This document shows, piece by piece, positions 7,530 through 14,739 of a stretch of 17,588 nucleotides of DNA. This DNA comes from Verrucomicrobiota bacterium (GTDB lineage: Bacteria; Verrucomicrobiota; Verrucomicrobiia; Opitutales; Opitutaceae): NCBI GenBank assembly GCA_003694825.1, contig RFJS01000186.1:1-17588 (forward strand), written 5' to 3'. Position 1 is the stretch's first letter; each line of letters starts with the position of its first letter. The notes under the pieces are model-generated. The model had not been told where the DNA came from, ran no database searches, and saw only the letters and a list, made by a program, of their open reading frames with translations. A program made the position numbers and the translations under genes.

Positions 7530-8154
7530 CCGCGCCGCCGTGCGCCATATCTGCGCGGAAACCGGGTGCATGGGCGGACCGATCGAGCGGGTCTTCGACG
7601 ACCGCGACGTGTTCGCCGACTTTTTCACGCGCTACTACACCGACTACGAGCCGCAGTCGGCCCTTGTCATCGAGGACCGGGACGCCCAGCGCGTCGTCGG
7701 CTACCTGCTGGGCTGTTTCCGCTATCGCAGCTACCCGTGGCGCATGCAGTGGCTGCTGTGGACCCGGATCGTCCCGAAGGTGGTCTGGCGTTTTCTCACC
7801 GGCCGCTATGACCGCAAGAGCCGGCGTTTTCTCTACTGGACGATTTTTCGCTCGATCAGGGAGACGCCGCCGGCGCCCAAACACGCCGGACACTTCCACT
7901 TCAACGTGCTGCCGGAATACCGCGTCGGCGTCGCCACGCGGCGGCTCACCCAGCAATTTTTCCGCATGGCGCAAGCCAGCGGGGTCCCGCGCATCTACGG
8001 TCAGATCCAGACGCGCGACGACCGGCGCACCGCTTTCTACAAGCGCTACGGCTTCAGCGAGTTTTCGCGGCGGCGCATCACGAAATTCGCCCACCTCGAG
8101 GCCGCCCCCATCTATGTCACCACGCTCGTCAGGGAGTTCGCGCGGAATGGGTGA
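7495..8154 (+). CDS. GNAT-fold acyltransferase with an aromatic/basic insertion
   Basis: The 219-residue protein is a GCN5-related acyltransferase using an acyl-CoA (or acyl-ACP/aminoacyl) donor. N-terminal TIRPYRPADRAAVRHI (4-19) is the first strand and helix. The acyl-CoA-binding motif is FNVLPEYRVGVATRRLT (136-152), with the pyrophosphate loop around R143-A147, and FYKRYGF (181-187) is the classic C-terminal motif. Between them lies an insertion of about 55 residues (75-130) rich in Trp, Arg and aromatic residues (for example WRMQWLLW and VVWRFLTGRY), longer than in a minimal GNAT protein of about 150 residues. It may dock on the membrane or a lipid substrate (inference). The ATG at 7495 lies inside the glycosyltransferase gene and the 3' end overlaps the deacetylase by 8 nt, so translational coupling is likely. 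The substrate is probably a sugar amine or lipid from the same pathway. Confidence 0.9.
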   Translation: MNCTIRPYRPADRAAVRHICAETGCMGGPIERVFDDRDVFADFFTRYYTDYEPQSALVIEDRDAQRVVGYLLGCFRYRSYPWRMQWLLWTRIVPKVVWRFLTGRYDRKSRRFLYWTIFRSIRETPPAPKHAGHFHFNVLPEYRVGVATRRLTQQFFRMAQASGVPRIYGQIQTRDDRRTAFYKRYGFSEFSRRRITKFAHLEAAPIYVTTLVREFARNG

Positions 8155-8923
8155 GGCAAGGGAACGCCGGCTCGTGGTCTCCTTCCACGACCTGCATCCC
8201 GGCAGCCGCCGGGCCTGCGAGCGTTTTCTCGGGCTGCTCGCCGATCTCGGCGTCACGCGCACCTCGCTGCTGGTGGTGCCCTGCTGGCACGGCGGACGGC
8301 CCATCGATGAGGACCAGGGCTTTGTGGCATGGCTGCACGCGCTGGCCGATGCCGGCCACGACATCTGCCTGCATGGATTTTTCCACCGGGCCGATCGCGT
8401 CAGCGGCGGGCCGGTGCAGCGGTTCATGGGACGGATTTATACCAATAGCGAGGGCGAGTTTTACCAGATCGACGGTCCCACGGCCGCACGGCGGGTGCGC
8501 GAGGGACTGGCCATTCTCCGGGACCGCGCCGGGCTTCCCGTCGTGGGCTTCACGCCGCCGGCGTGGCTGCTGAGCGCGGCCGGACGCCAGGCCCTGGTCG
8601 AGGCCGGGCTCGCCTACACCACGACCTTCGGCGAAGTGGATCTCCTCCAGCAGGATCTGCGCCTGCCTGCACCGACCATCGTCTATTCCTGTCGCAACGC
8701 GTGGCGTCGCTTTGTCTCCCGGCTCTGGGTGCGTTTCTGGGGATGGCGCCATCGCCATGCCCCGCTGCTGCGCATCGCCGCCCATCCCGGCGACTTCGCC
8801 GATCCGAAGGTGGAGGCGTCATTCGTCCGGCAGGTCAGCCGGGCTCTCGCCCGGGGTCGCGTCGCTTCGAGCTATCGTGACCTCGTTCCGGTATCCGCAT
8901 CCGTGGCCGCGTCCGCACGATGA
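8147..8923 (+). CDS. DUF2334-type polysaccharide deacetylase-like protein
   Basis: The 258-residue protein has the NodB-like TIM-barrel deacetylase pattern of DUF2334. SFHDLHP (12-18) gives the candidate catalytic/metal residues H14 and D15. HDICLHGFFHR (71-81) supplies the two metal histidines H76 and H80, and GFTPPAW (134-140) is the third motif. H213 in AAHPGDF is a plausible last catalytic residue. The family removes N- or O-acetyl groups from sugars in a metal-dependent reaction. A basic, Trp-rich segment (186-203, WRRFVSRLWVRFWGWRHR) may bind the membrane surface. No signal peptide is seen, so action is expected on the cytoplasmic side. It starts 8 nt before the end of the acyltransferase gene and ends in an ATGA overlap with the next gene. 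An acyltransferase next to a deacetylase suggests swapping of the amide group on one sugar. Confidence 0.9.
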   Translation: MGEARERRLVVSFHDLHPGSRRACERFLGLLADLGVTRTSLLVVPCWHGGRPIDEDQGFVAWLHALADAGHDICLHGFFHRADRVSGGPVQRFMGRIYTNSEGEFYQIDGPTAARRVREGLAILRDRAGLPVVGFTPPAWLLSAAGRQALVEAGLAYTTTFGEVDLLQQDLRLPAPTIVYSCRNAWRRFVSRLWVRFWGWRHRHAPLLRIAAHPGDFADPKVEASFVRQVSRALARGRVASSYRDLVPVSASVAASAR

Positions 8924-10029
8924 GCCAGCCGCCTCCGAAGCTCAACCGGCGCAGGATGCTGCGCTATCTGCTGCAGGGCGTCGCCCTCGGCGCCGTGGCC
9001 ATCGTGCTCGTGTTCGTTTTCACCGCCCGGGAAGACACGTTTCGGCAGCTGCTCAGTTTCCCGCGCTACTATCTGCTGCTGCTCTTCGGGATGGTCGTCA
9101 CCGCCTGGCTGTGCAACGGCACGCGGGTGTGGATGATGTGCAAGGCCGCGGGGCATCGCATCCAGTTTCGACAGGCCATCGTCGTCTCCCTTTCGACCGA
9201 GTTCGGGATCGCGGGGACGCCGGCCGGGGTCGGCGGCACGATCGTGCGGCTGTCGCTGCTGCGCCAGGCGGGCATCTCCTTCACCACCGCCGGCTCGCTG
9301 CTGGCCGCTGACGCCGCGATCGACGTGGTTTTCTTCGCGCTCCTCTCACCCGTTGCCGTGTATGTGCTGCTTCGCGACGGCCTGTTGCAGCGGCTCTCGA
9401 ACGATCCGACCGAAACCGATGCGCTCCTCGCGCTTGGCGGGGTCATCGGATCGGCCGTGCTGCTGGTGCTGCTGCTGCGCTCCCGGCATGTGCATCGGCT
9501 CATCGCCCGGGCCTGCCGGGCCACGGCGTGGGGTCGGCGCAAACGGCTTGCCGCCCGCCACCGCATGGCGCGCATGGCCTTCAGCCGCACTGTCCGGCGC
9601 GTGGTGGGTTCCCTGGTGTTTCTCTGGCAGCGGCGCAAGCTCACCTTGCTGGTCAATCTGTGCGTCGCCTCGCTGCAGTGGTGCTGCCGCTACATGGTTC
9701 TTCCCGTGGTGATCTGGGCGCTGGGCATACCGGTGAACCCGCTGCCGCTGTTCCTCGTGCAGGGCGTGCTCTTCGGCATTTCCCTGCTCGTCGTCGCTCC
9801 CGGCGGCGGCGGCAGCGTCGAACTGCTCACCGCCATCATCCTCCCCAACCTCGTACCCACCAACCTCGTCGCCGTCGTCGTGGTCCTGTGGCGGTTTTTC
9901 ACCTACCATCTCTACCTGCTCGGCGGCGGGCTTGTCTTCTTCTACGGCATTCGGCACCTGCACCGGCTGTTCCCGCAGCCGGAAACGGCGGACAAGGACC
10001 GGGCCGACCTCGATAAGCTCGTCTCCTGA
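8920..10029 (+). CDS. UPF0104/AglD-type (lysylphosphatidylglycerol synthase TM) membrane protein
   Basis: The 369-residue protein has a short basic N-terminus and about seven to eight membrane helices (roughly 14-35, 50-72, 125-151, 170-187, 243-268, 275-296, 312-344). Family signatures are GTPAGVGGTIVRLSLLRQAG (99-118) and VAPGGGGSVELL (292-303), both typical of the lysylphosphatidylglycerol synthase transmembrane family (Pfam LPG_synthase_TM, formerly UPF0104). In MprF this region flips aminoacyl-lipids; in AglD-like proteins it accompanies polyprenyl-linked sugar transfer. The soluble aminoacyl-transferase domain of MprF is absent, but the GNAT gene two places upstream could supply a comparable activity (inference). 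The start ATG overlaps the deacetylase stop (ATGA, 8920-8923). It is the last gene of the overlapping block and is followed at once by two hairpins. Confidence 0.92.
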   Translation: MSQPPPKLNRRRMLRYLLQGVALGAVAIVLVFVFTAREDTFRQLLSFPRYYLLLLFGMVVTAWLCNGTRVWMMCKAAGHRIQFRQAIVVSLSTEFGIAGTPAGVGGTIVRLSLLRQAGISFTTAGSLLAADAAIDVVFFALLSPVAVYVLLRDGLLQRLSNDPTETDALLALGGVIGSAVLLVLLLRSRHVHRLIARACRATAWGRRKRLAARHRMARMAFSRTVRRVVGSLVFLWQRRKLTLLVNLCVASLQWCCRYMVLPVVIWALGIPVNPLPLFLVQGVLFGISLLVVAPGGGGSVELLTAIILPNLVPTNLVAVVVVLWRFFTYHLYLLGGGLVFFYGIRHLHRLFPQPETADKDRADLDKLVS

Positions 10030-10030
10030 A

Positions 10031-10085
10031 CCGCACGGCGTTTCCGTGCGGGTATCAGGATTGGACAGGTTGCGCAAAATCCTGA
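10031..10085. terminator. Tandem stem-loops after the four-gene block
   Basis: Two perfect 8-bp inverted repeats stand in a row just after the stop codon. The first is CCGCACGG (10031-10038) with CCGTGCGG (10044-10051). The second is TCAGGATT (10055-10062) with AATCCTGA (10078-10085), around a 15-nt loop. Neither is followed by a T-run, so they may terminate weakly, block 3' exonucleases, or form part of the leader of the PAS-PP2C gene that starts at 10157. Confidence 0.45.
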
Positions 10086-10156
10086 CCAGACGGGTTGACG
10101 CCGTCATGTGCGACAAAGACGATTACCCACGGCTCCACACCCTCTCTCCCGTTCCC

Positions 10157-11740
10157 ATGGCATCGAAGCTCGATCCCGAGACTGCGCGGCTTCTGTTCGA
10201 CCGGCTCATGCAGAGCCTGCCGGACCAGGTCTATTTCAAGGATACCGAAGGGCGTTTCATCTGCGTCAACCAGGCCCAGGCGAAATTCCTCGGCGCGAAG
10301 ACACCGGAGGAGGTCGTTGGAAAAACAGATTTCGACTTCTTCCCCCGGGACCTGGCGGAAATCAAGGACGCCGACGAACGAGCCATCGTCAGTTCCGGCA
10401 AGGGATTTGTGGGCAAGGAGGAGAACTCCACTCCCATCGGGTCGATCCGCCGCTGGTGTCTGACCTCGAAGGTTCCCCTGGTCGGTCCCGACGGCAAGAT
10501 CATCGGCACTTTCGGCATCTCCCGCGACATCACGGAGATAAAGGAAGCCCGCGAGGCCCTCAACGCCCAGAACCGCCTCCTGCGCACCCTCATCGAGATC
10601 CTGCCCTGCCGCATTTTCGTGAAGGACCGCGAGGGGCGCCTCAAGCTCACCAACGAGGCCTACCGCCGCGCCTTCAATCTCTCAAGCGAAGCGGATGTGG
10701 TCGGCCGGCGGCTCGACGACTTCGTAAACTCCGAACGGGTGAAACGCTTCGCCGAGCACGACCGCGAAGTGATCGAGAAGGGCATCTCCATTCTCAACCT
10801 CGAGGATTACGATCCCGAGCACGGCCCCGAACATTGGCTGCTGGTCTCACGTGTCCCGCTGCGCGATGCCGACGGCAACGTCGAGGGCGTCGTCGGCATG
10901 GCGGCCGATATCACCGCGCAAAAGGAAGCTGAAGCCCGCGCCCTCAAAGCCCAACAGGAACTCGAGGCGAAGAATCGCCAGATCGAGACCGAGCTGCTGC
11001 TCGCGGGCGAACTGCAGACCGAGCTGATGGCCTCGAGCATCCAGAGCGTGCGCGAGGAACTCGATCCCGCCGCCCCCTACCTGCCGCAGATCCACTTCCA
11101 CTACCAACCCTCGAACCACCTCGCGGGCGACTTCTTCCAGGTGCTTCCGATCTCGGAGAACGCGTTCGGCCTGCTCATCTGCGATGTCATGGGCCACGGG
11201 GTGAAAGCCGCACTCGTCACCACCCTCATCCGCGGCCTGCTCGTGGACCTCAGGGCCGACGAACTGAGCCCGGCCGAAGTGCTCGGCCAGCTCAACGCCC
11301 GGCTGTGCGCGCTGCTCGACCGGCCGCCGCTGCCGCGCTTCGTCACCGCCCTCTACGCGCATATCGACACCCGCACCGGCACCGTGCGCGTCGCCAACGC
11401 CGGCCACCCCTGGCCGCTCTGGCAGCGCGGCGAACGCGCCGCCCAGCTCAACGCCGAGGAGTGCGATCCCGCGCTTGGGCTCATCCCCGACACCGAATAT
11501 CGCGAGACCAGCCGCAAGCTCCAGAAGGGCGACCGCCTCCTCGTCTACACCGATGGCTGGATCGAGGAAATCAACGCATCCGGGGAGGAGTATGGACGCG
11601 AACGCATGCTCGCCTCCCTCGCCGCCACCGCCGGACTGAGCGCCGACGCCGTGCTCCCGGCCATGACCCGCGACCTCAGCCGGTTCGCTGGCGACGCCAT
11701 TCACGAGGACGACCTTTGCGCCGTGCTCGCGTGCTTTTGA
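10157..11740 (+). CDS. PAS-PAS-PP2C (RsbU/SpoIIE-type) serine phosphatase
   Basis: The 527-residue protein has two PAS sensor domains and a C-terminal PPM/PP2C phosphatase. PAS 1 spans about 11-128 (VYFKDTEGRFICVNQA, ending in the PAC-like FGISRDITEIKE). PAS 2 spans about 141-256 (IFVKDREGRLKLTNEAY, ending AADITAQKE). A coiled-coil linker at 256-296 leads to the catalytic domain. Metal-binding acidic residues are D325 in GDFF, D343 in CDVMGHG, D466 in YTDGW and D518/D519 in EDDLCA. No membrane helix is seen, so it is cytosolic. Such enzymes dephosphorylate STAS-domain anti-sigma antagonists; none lies in this window. The ATG at 10157 is chosen because the PAS domain follows closely. ATG 10106 in the same frame would add 17 residues, and neither has a clear Shine-Dalgarno sequence. 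The stimulus sensed by the PAS domains is unknown. Confidence 0.95.
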   Translation: MASKLDPETARLLFDRLMQSLPDQVYFKDTEGRFICVNQAQAKFLGAKTPEEVVGKTDFDFFPRDLAEIKDADERAIVSSGKGFVGKEENSTPIGSIRRWCLTSKVPLVGPDGKIIGTFGISRDITEIKEAREALNAQNRLLRTLIEILPCRIFVKDREGRLKLTNEAYRRAFNLSSEADVVGRRLDDFVNSERVKRFAEHDREVIEKGISILNLEDYDPEHGPEHWLLVSRVPLRDADGNVEGVVGMAADITAQKEAEARALKAQQELEAKNRQIETELLLAGELQTELMASSIQSVREELDPAAPYLPQIHFHYQPSNHLAGDFFQVLPISENAFGLLICDVMGHGVKAALVTTLIRGLLVDLRADELSPAEVLGQLNARLCALLDRPPLPRFVTALYAHIDTRTGTVRVANAGHPWPLWQRGERAAQLNAEECDPALGLIPDTEYRETSRKLQKGDRLLVYTDGWIEEINASGEEYGRERMLASLAATAGLSADAVLPAMTRDLSRFAGDAIHEDDLCAVLACF

Positions 11741-11744
11741 ACGC

Positions 11745-11788
11745 GCCGCCGACGCCCCGGCGGCATCGCGCGCGGCTGACCGCGCGCG
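11745..11788. terminator. Convergent-gene hairpins
   Basis: Between the converging PAS-PP2C and TPR genes (58 nt apart) are two stems: GCCGCC (11745-11750) with GGCGGC (11759-11764), and a perfect 9-bp CGCGCGCGG (11767-11775) with CCGCGCGCG (11780-11788) around a 4-nt loop. Being symmetrical, the second would fold in transcripts of either strand. No T-run follows on either side, so termination strength is uncertain. Confidence 0.45.
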
Positions 11789-11798
11789 TCCCCCGAAG

Positions 11799-13481
11799 TT
11801 ATTCGGTCGCGGTGCGCCAGCTGGCGATTTCGGCGCGGAGCTTTTCCGCCTCCGGCGACTCAATCTCCTCGTAAATCATCAACGCGGCGCTTCCGCGGGT
11901 GATCGCGTCGGCCACCTGCCCGCGCGAATGCACGATCAGCGCGGCATTCCACAGCGCCTCCGCCTCACCGGCGCGGTCGCCGATCTGCCGGGCCAGCTTG
12001 AGCTGTTGGTCAAACCAGTCCAGCGCCACCGAAGAACGCCCTGCCGCCTGATGCGCCCGCCCGAGATGGCCCATGGCGACGACGCCGGTCTGGGCGTTGC
12101 CGAGGAGATTGGCCACCTCGACCTGCCGCACGTAGCATTCCACCTCCTTTTCCGGATCGCCCGCCTCGCGATAGGCGTCGCCGAGGTTGCCCAGCGCATT
12201 GCCCTCCGAGGGCAGATCGCGAAACATGCGGGCCAGCTTGAGCTGCTGCTCGAAGGCTTCGATCGCCCCCTCGCGATCGCCGGCCTTGAGTTTGGCCCGG
12301 CCGAGTGCCGAAAGCGCGATGATCTTGCCGGAACGATCATCGATCTCGGTGGCAAGATCCAGGTGCTGCTGCGCGTATTCGATGGCTTTCGCGAAATCGC
12401 CGGTCTGCATCGCGATGTCCGCCATGCCGGCAAAGGACAGCCCCTCGCGGGCCCGATCGCCCACCTCCTTCATGATCTCGCGGGCCTTCAGCAAATGGTC
12501 GACCGCCTCTTCCGAACGCCCCTGCCGGTGCAGGGCGAGCCCCATGTTGCCGACGGCGCGGCCGACGAGGTGCCGGTCGTCCAGCTCCTCGGCGATGCGC
12601 GCCGCATTCTCGTAGGCAGCGTAGGCGCGGGCGTGGTCACCGATGTCGGTATAGGCGCTGCCGAGGCCAAACCAGGCCGCCTTGGCGCTCGCCTTGTTGT
12701 CGAGCTTGTCCGCCGCGGCCACGGCCGCTTCGAGCCAGCGCACCGCGTCTTCTGCCTCGAAGCGCATGCCGCCGCTCAACGCCACCGCGTCGACAAGGTC
12801 GAGCAGCAGCTCCTCCTGGTCCGGCGTCTCGACAAGGAAATCGAAGGCCACCTTGAAATGCGGGAGGTCGTGCAGCGAGATCTCCCATCCCGAATCGGGG
12901 GCCCGGGGCGCATCGGCCTCCCGGTTGATCGTGGCCCGGGCCGCTTCCGCCATCCGGCGGGCATGACGCCGGTGGGCGTCGATCCGGTCGGCCTCGCTCA
13001 GGCCGCCGGCCGCCGCCTCCCGGGCGTCTCCGACCCATTCATACAGCCCGACCGCCTCATCGAACGTAAACCGGTCCGACTCGAGACACGCGTCGACCAC
13101 CTGCTCATCCATCGCCGTCACCGCGATCGCCGTGTCTCGATCAAATCCGGCCGGGAGAATGGAGAGCCGGGCCAATGCCACCTCGATCTCGCCCGAGGGA
13201 ACCGGCTCGCCGCCGGAGGCGGCAGCAGCCTCCACCGGTTCGGCCGCCGTCGACGCGGCCGCCGCCTCCATCCGGTCCGCTTCCGTTTTCGGTGTCGACT
13301 CCTGCCGGGCGGCTTCGACCGACTCCGCTGCCGAAGACGCCGTCGACGCGGCATCGGCAGCGGCAGCCTGCCCGCCCTTCTTCGCGGCGGACATGTTTTG
13401 AAACTCCTTGAACATCAGGAAGCCGACGGCTCCCACAGCGATGACGCCAAGCGCGATCAGGGAAACAGTAAGGGTGTCCAT
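11799..13481 (-). CDS. Membrane-anchored tetratricopeptide (TPR) protein, seven repeats
   Basis: The 560-residue protein starts with one membrane helix (about 5-24), then an Ala/Ser/Glu/Pro-rich linker (about 31-95), a helical middle part (95-260), and seven TPR units of 40 residues each beginning near 266, 306, 346, 386, 426, 466 and 506. Each unit ends in a GD or DD turn (for example GDFAKAIEYAQQHLDLATEIDD). The regular 40-residue spacing resembles the LGN/Pins-type TPR and not the 34-residue kind. Two units share the nearly identical core F(E/D)QQLKLAR. Such domains bind partner peptides; a scaffold role at the inner membrane is inferred. The ATG at 13481 is preferred because it begins right at the hydrophobic segment; a TTG at 13523 in frame is less likely. 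It lies downstream of the LytTR regulator on the same strand, behind a strong stem-loop that covers the usual ribosome-binding zone. Confidence 0.9.
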   Translation of the reverse strand: MDTLTVSLIALGVIAVGAVGFLMFKEFQNMSAAKKGGQAAAADAASTASSAAESVEAARQESTPKTEADRMEAAAASTAAEPVEAAAASGGEPVPSGEIEVALARLSILPAGFDRDTAIAVTAMDEQVVDACLESDRFTFDEAVGLYEWVGDAREAAAGGLSEADRIDAHRRHARRMAEAARATINREADAPRAPDSGWEISLHDLPHFKVAFDFLVETPDQEELLLDLVDAVALSGGMRFEAEDAVRWLEAAVAAADKLDNKASAKAAWFGLGSAYTDIGDHARAYAAYENAARIAEELDDRHLVGRAVGNMGLALHRQGRSEEAVDHLLKAREIMKEVGDRAREGLSFAGMADIAMQTGDFAKAIEYAQQHLDLATEIDDRSGKIIALSALGRAKLKAGDREGAIEAFEQQLKLARMFRDLPSEGNALGNLGDAYREAGDPEKEVECYVRQVEVANLLGNAQTGVVAMGHLGRAHQAAGRSSVALDWFDQQLKLARQIGDRAGEAEALWNAALIVHSRGQVADAITRGSAALMIYEEIESPEAEKLRAEIASWRTATE

Positions 13482-13490
13482 GTGGAAAAG

Positions 13491-13551
13491 CGGCAGTGAA
13501 TGTCGCCACCCCGGCGCGGTCAAGAGACCTCGGCGCCGATGCTCACTGCCG
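13491..13551 (-). promoter_or_regulatory. Nested stem-loop in the leader of the TPR gene
   Basis: A 61-nt element lies between the LytTR regulator and the TPR gene. The outer stem pairs CGGCAGTGA (13491-13499) with TCACTGCCG (13543-13551), 9 bp and perfect. The inner stem pairs CGGCGC-GGTC (13512-13521) with GACC-(TCG bulge)-GCGCCG (13526-13538) around an AAGA tetraloop as read on the plus strand. In the minus-strand mRNA the outer 3' arm ends 9 nt before the ATG and is followed by CTTTTCC. It could act as an attenuator or weak terminator, or hide the ribosome site. The pairing is seen directly; the role is inferred. Confidence 0.5.
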
Positions 13552-13575
13552 GTCCGGTCGCGCCCGCCCCCGCCG

Positions 13576-14394
13576 CTACAGTCCCGCCCGCAACCACTCC
13601 TGCAATCCCTCCTGGTAGCCCTTGCTCACTTTCAGGCGGGTGCCGTCCTTGAGCTGCACCACGTGCTCGCCATTGTAGGCCGTGGTGAGCTTGGCCACGC
13701 GGTCGAGATTGACGATGGTCGAGCGATGGATCCGCCGAAACAGCAGGGGATCGAGCCGGGCCTCGAGGCTGGCCATCGTCTCGCGCTGAAGCAGCGAACG
13801 CCCGCCGACGTGAAATTTCATGTAATCCCCGTCGGCCTCGATCCAGTCGATCTCCTCGGCGCGCAACACGATCACCTCGCCGGCGTTTTTCACCACGACG
13901 TGGTGCCGCGCCTCGCTGAGGGGAGCCGGCTCGGGCCGCGGCGCCGACGGCACCGTTTCCCTGCCCTCGCGCATGGTATCGACCAGAGCCACCAGCCGGG
14001 CATTCAACTCCAGCGCCCGCCGCCGACGGATCGCCTCCCGCCCGCGATCCATTGCCGCCAGAAGCCGGGGGGCATCGAAGGGTTTGAGCAGATAATCGAC
14101 GGCGTGAAACTCGAAGGCCCTCACCGCATATTGATCGTAAGCGGTGACAAACACCACCTCCGGCCTGTCCTCGGCATCGAGCTGCTCGAGCACCGCAAAG
14201 CCATCGGCATCCGGCAGGTCGACATCGAGAAACACCAGATCCGGCCGCTTTTCCCGAATCAACCGCACCGCGCTGCGGCCGTCTTCGGCGTCGCCGACGA
14301 TTTCCACGGCATCGTGCCGGCTGAGCAGACGGACAATGCCGCGGCGGGTGCCGGGGTCATCATCGACGACGAGAATCCGCAGGGTGTCGTGCAT
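13576..14394 (-). CDS. LytTR-family response regulator
   Basis: The 272-residue protein is a two-component transcription factor. The receiver domain (about 6-120) has the acidic pocket D11-D13, phospho-acceptor D57 in FLDVDLPD, T84 in FVTAYD and K104 in LLKPFD, all intact. A flexible Pro/Arg/Glu-rich linker (about 140-163) leads to the LytTR DNA-binding domain (about 165-268), with the characteristic IDWIEADGDYMKFH (182-195), FRRIHRSTIVNL (219-230) and LKVSKGY (254-260). It should bind direct-repeat DNA sites upstream of target genes. No LytS/AlgZ-type kinase is next to it, so it is an orphan here. The ATG at 14394 has no obvious Shine-Dalgarno sequence. The TPR gene follows on the same strand after 94 nt, separated by the structured element at 13491-13551, and may be cotranscribed. 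Confidence 0.96.
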   Translation of the reverse strand: MHDTLRILVVDDDPGTRRGIVRLLSRHDAVEIVGDAEDGRSAVRLIREKRPDLVFLDVDLPDADGFAVLEQLDAEDRPEVVFVTAYDQYAVRAFEFHAVDYLLKPFDAPRLLAAMDRGREAIRRRRALELNARLVALVDTMREGRETVPSAPRPEPAPLSEARHHVVVKNAGEVIVLRAEEIDWIEADGDYMKFHVGGRSLLQRETMASLEARLDPLLFRRIHRSTIVNLDRVAKLTTAYNGEHVVQLKDGTRLKVSKGYQEGLQEWLRAGL

Positions 14395-14739
14395 GGATCA
14401 GACAGTAGAGACGTGAATACGGACGGCATCAACGCCTACCCGTTCACCTCGCTCGCGTCGATACGCGATCACCGCCGCCAGCGACAAATCGCGCCTTTCT
14501 CTTTCGATTGAGCCGTCCCGCGCCACGCCCGGAGCGCGCCTTCCCGGCGCCGCTGCCGCGCGGATCGCGCGATGCGCCGCACCGCTTCGTCCACCTCCCG
14601 GCGTTCGCGCCACCCGACGAATACCGGAACTCTGCCGCTGAATCCGCGGTCCGGGCTTCACGCGCGGCCGAAACCTCCCTATGGCTTACTCATTGCAATT
14701 TCCGGGAAAATCCCGTGCTTTCCCCGCAGGACTCTGCAT
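14395..14739. other. Divergent intergenic region, no gene recognised
   Basis: These 345 bases separate the divergent LytTR regulator (-) and Ysc84-like gene (+). Open frames cross it on both strands but are Arg/Pro/Ser-rich and look like GC-skew artefacts. It must hold both promoters. The base composition becomes more AT-rich only in its last 70 bases, next to the Ysc84-like gene. I see no tRNA or clear repeat in it. Confidence 0.5.
14657..14685 (+). promoter_or_regulatory. Possible sigma-70-type promoter of the Ysc84-like gene
   Basis: TTCACG (14657-14662, 4 of 6 consensus matches) and TATGGC (14680-14685, 3 of 6) are spaced by 17 nt and lie 54 nt before the ATG at 14740. The spacing is ideal but the hexamers are weak, so this is only a candidate. 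Confidence 0.22.

Noticed and set aside
11928..13499. Long plus-strand open frame (523 codons) opposite the TPR gene
   Set aside because: It mirrors the repetitive TPR codons, has no recognisable domain, and overlaps a well-supported membrane-anchored TPR protein.
14398..14661. Minus-strand open frame of 87 codons upstream of the LytTR regulator
   Set aside because: Composition is Arg/Gly/Ala-rich with no domain, no ribosome site, and it occupies the region needed for the divergent promoters.
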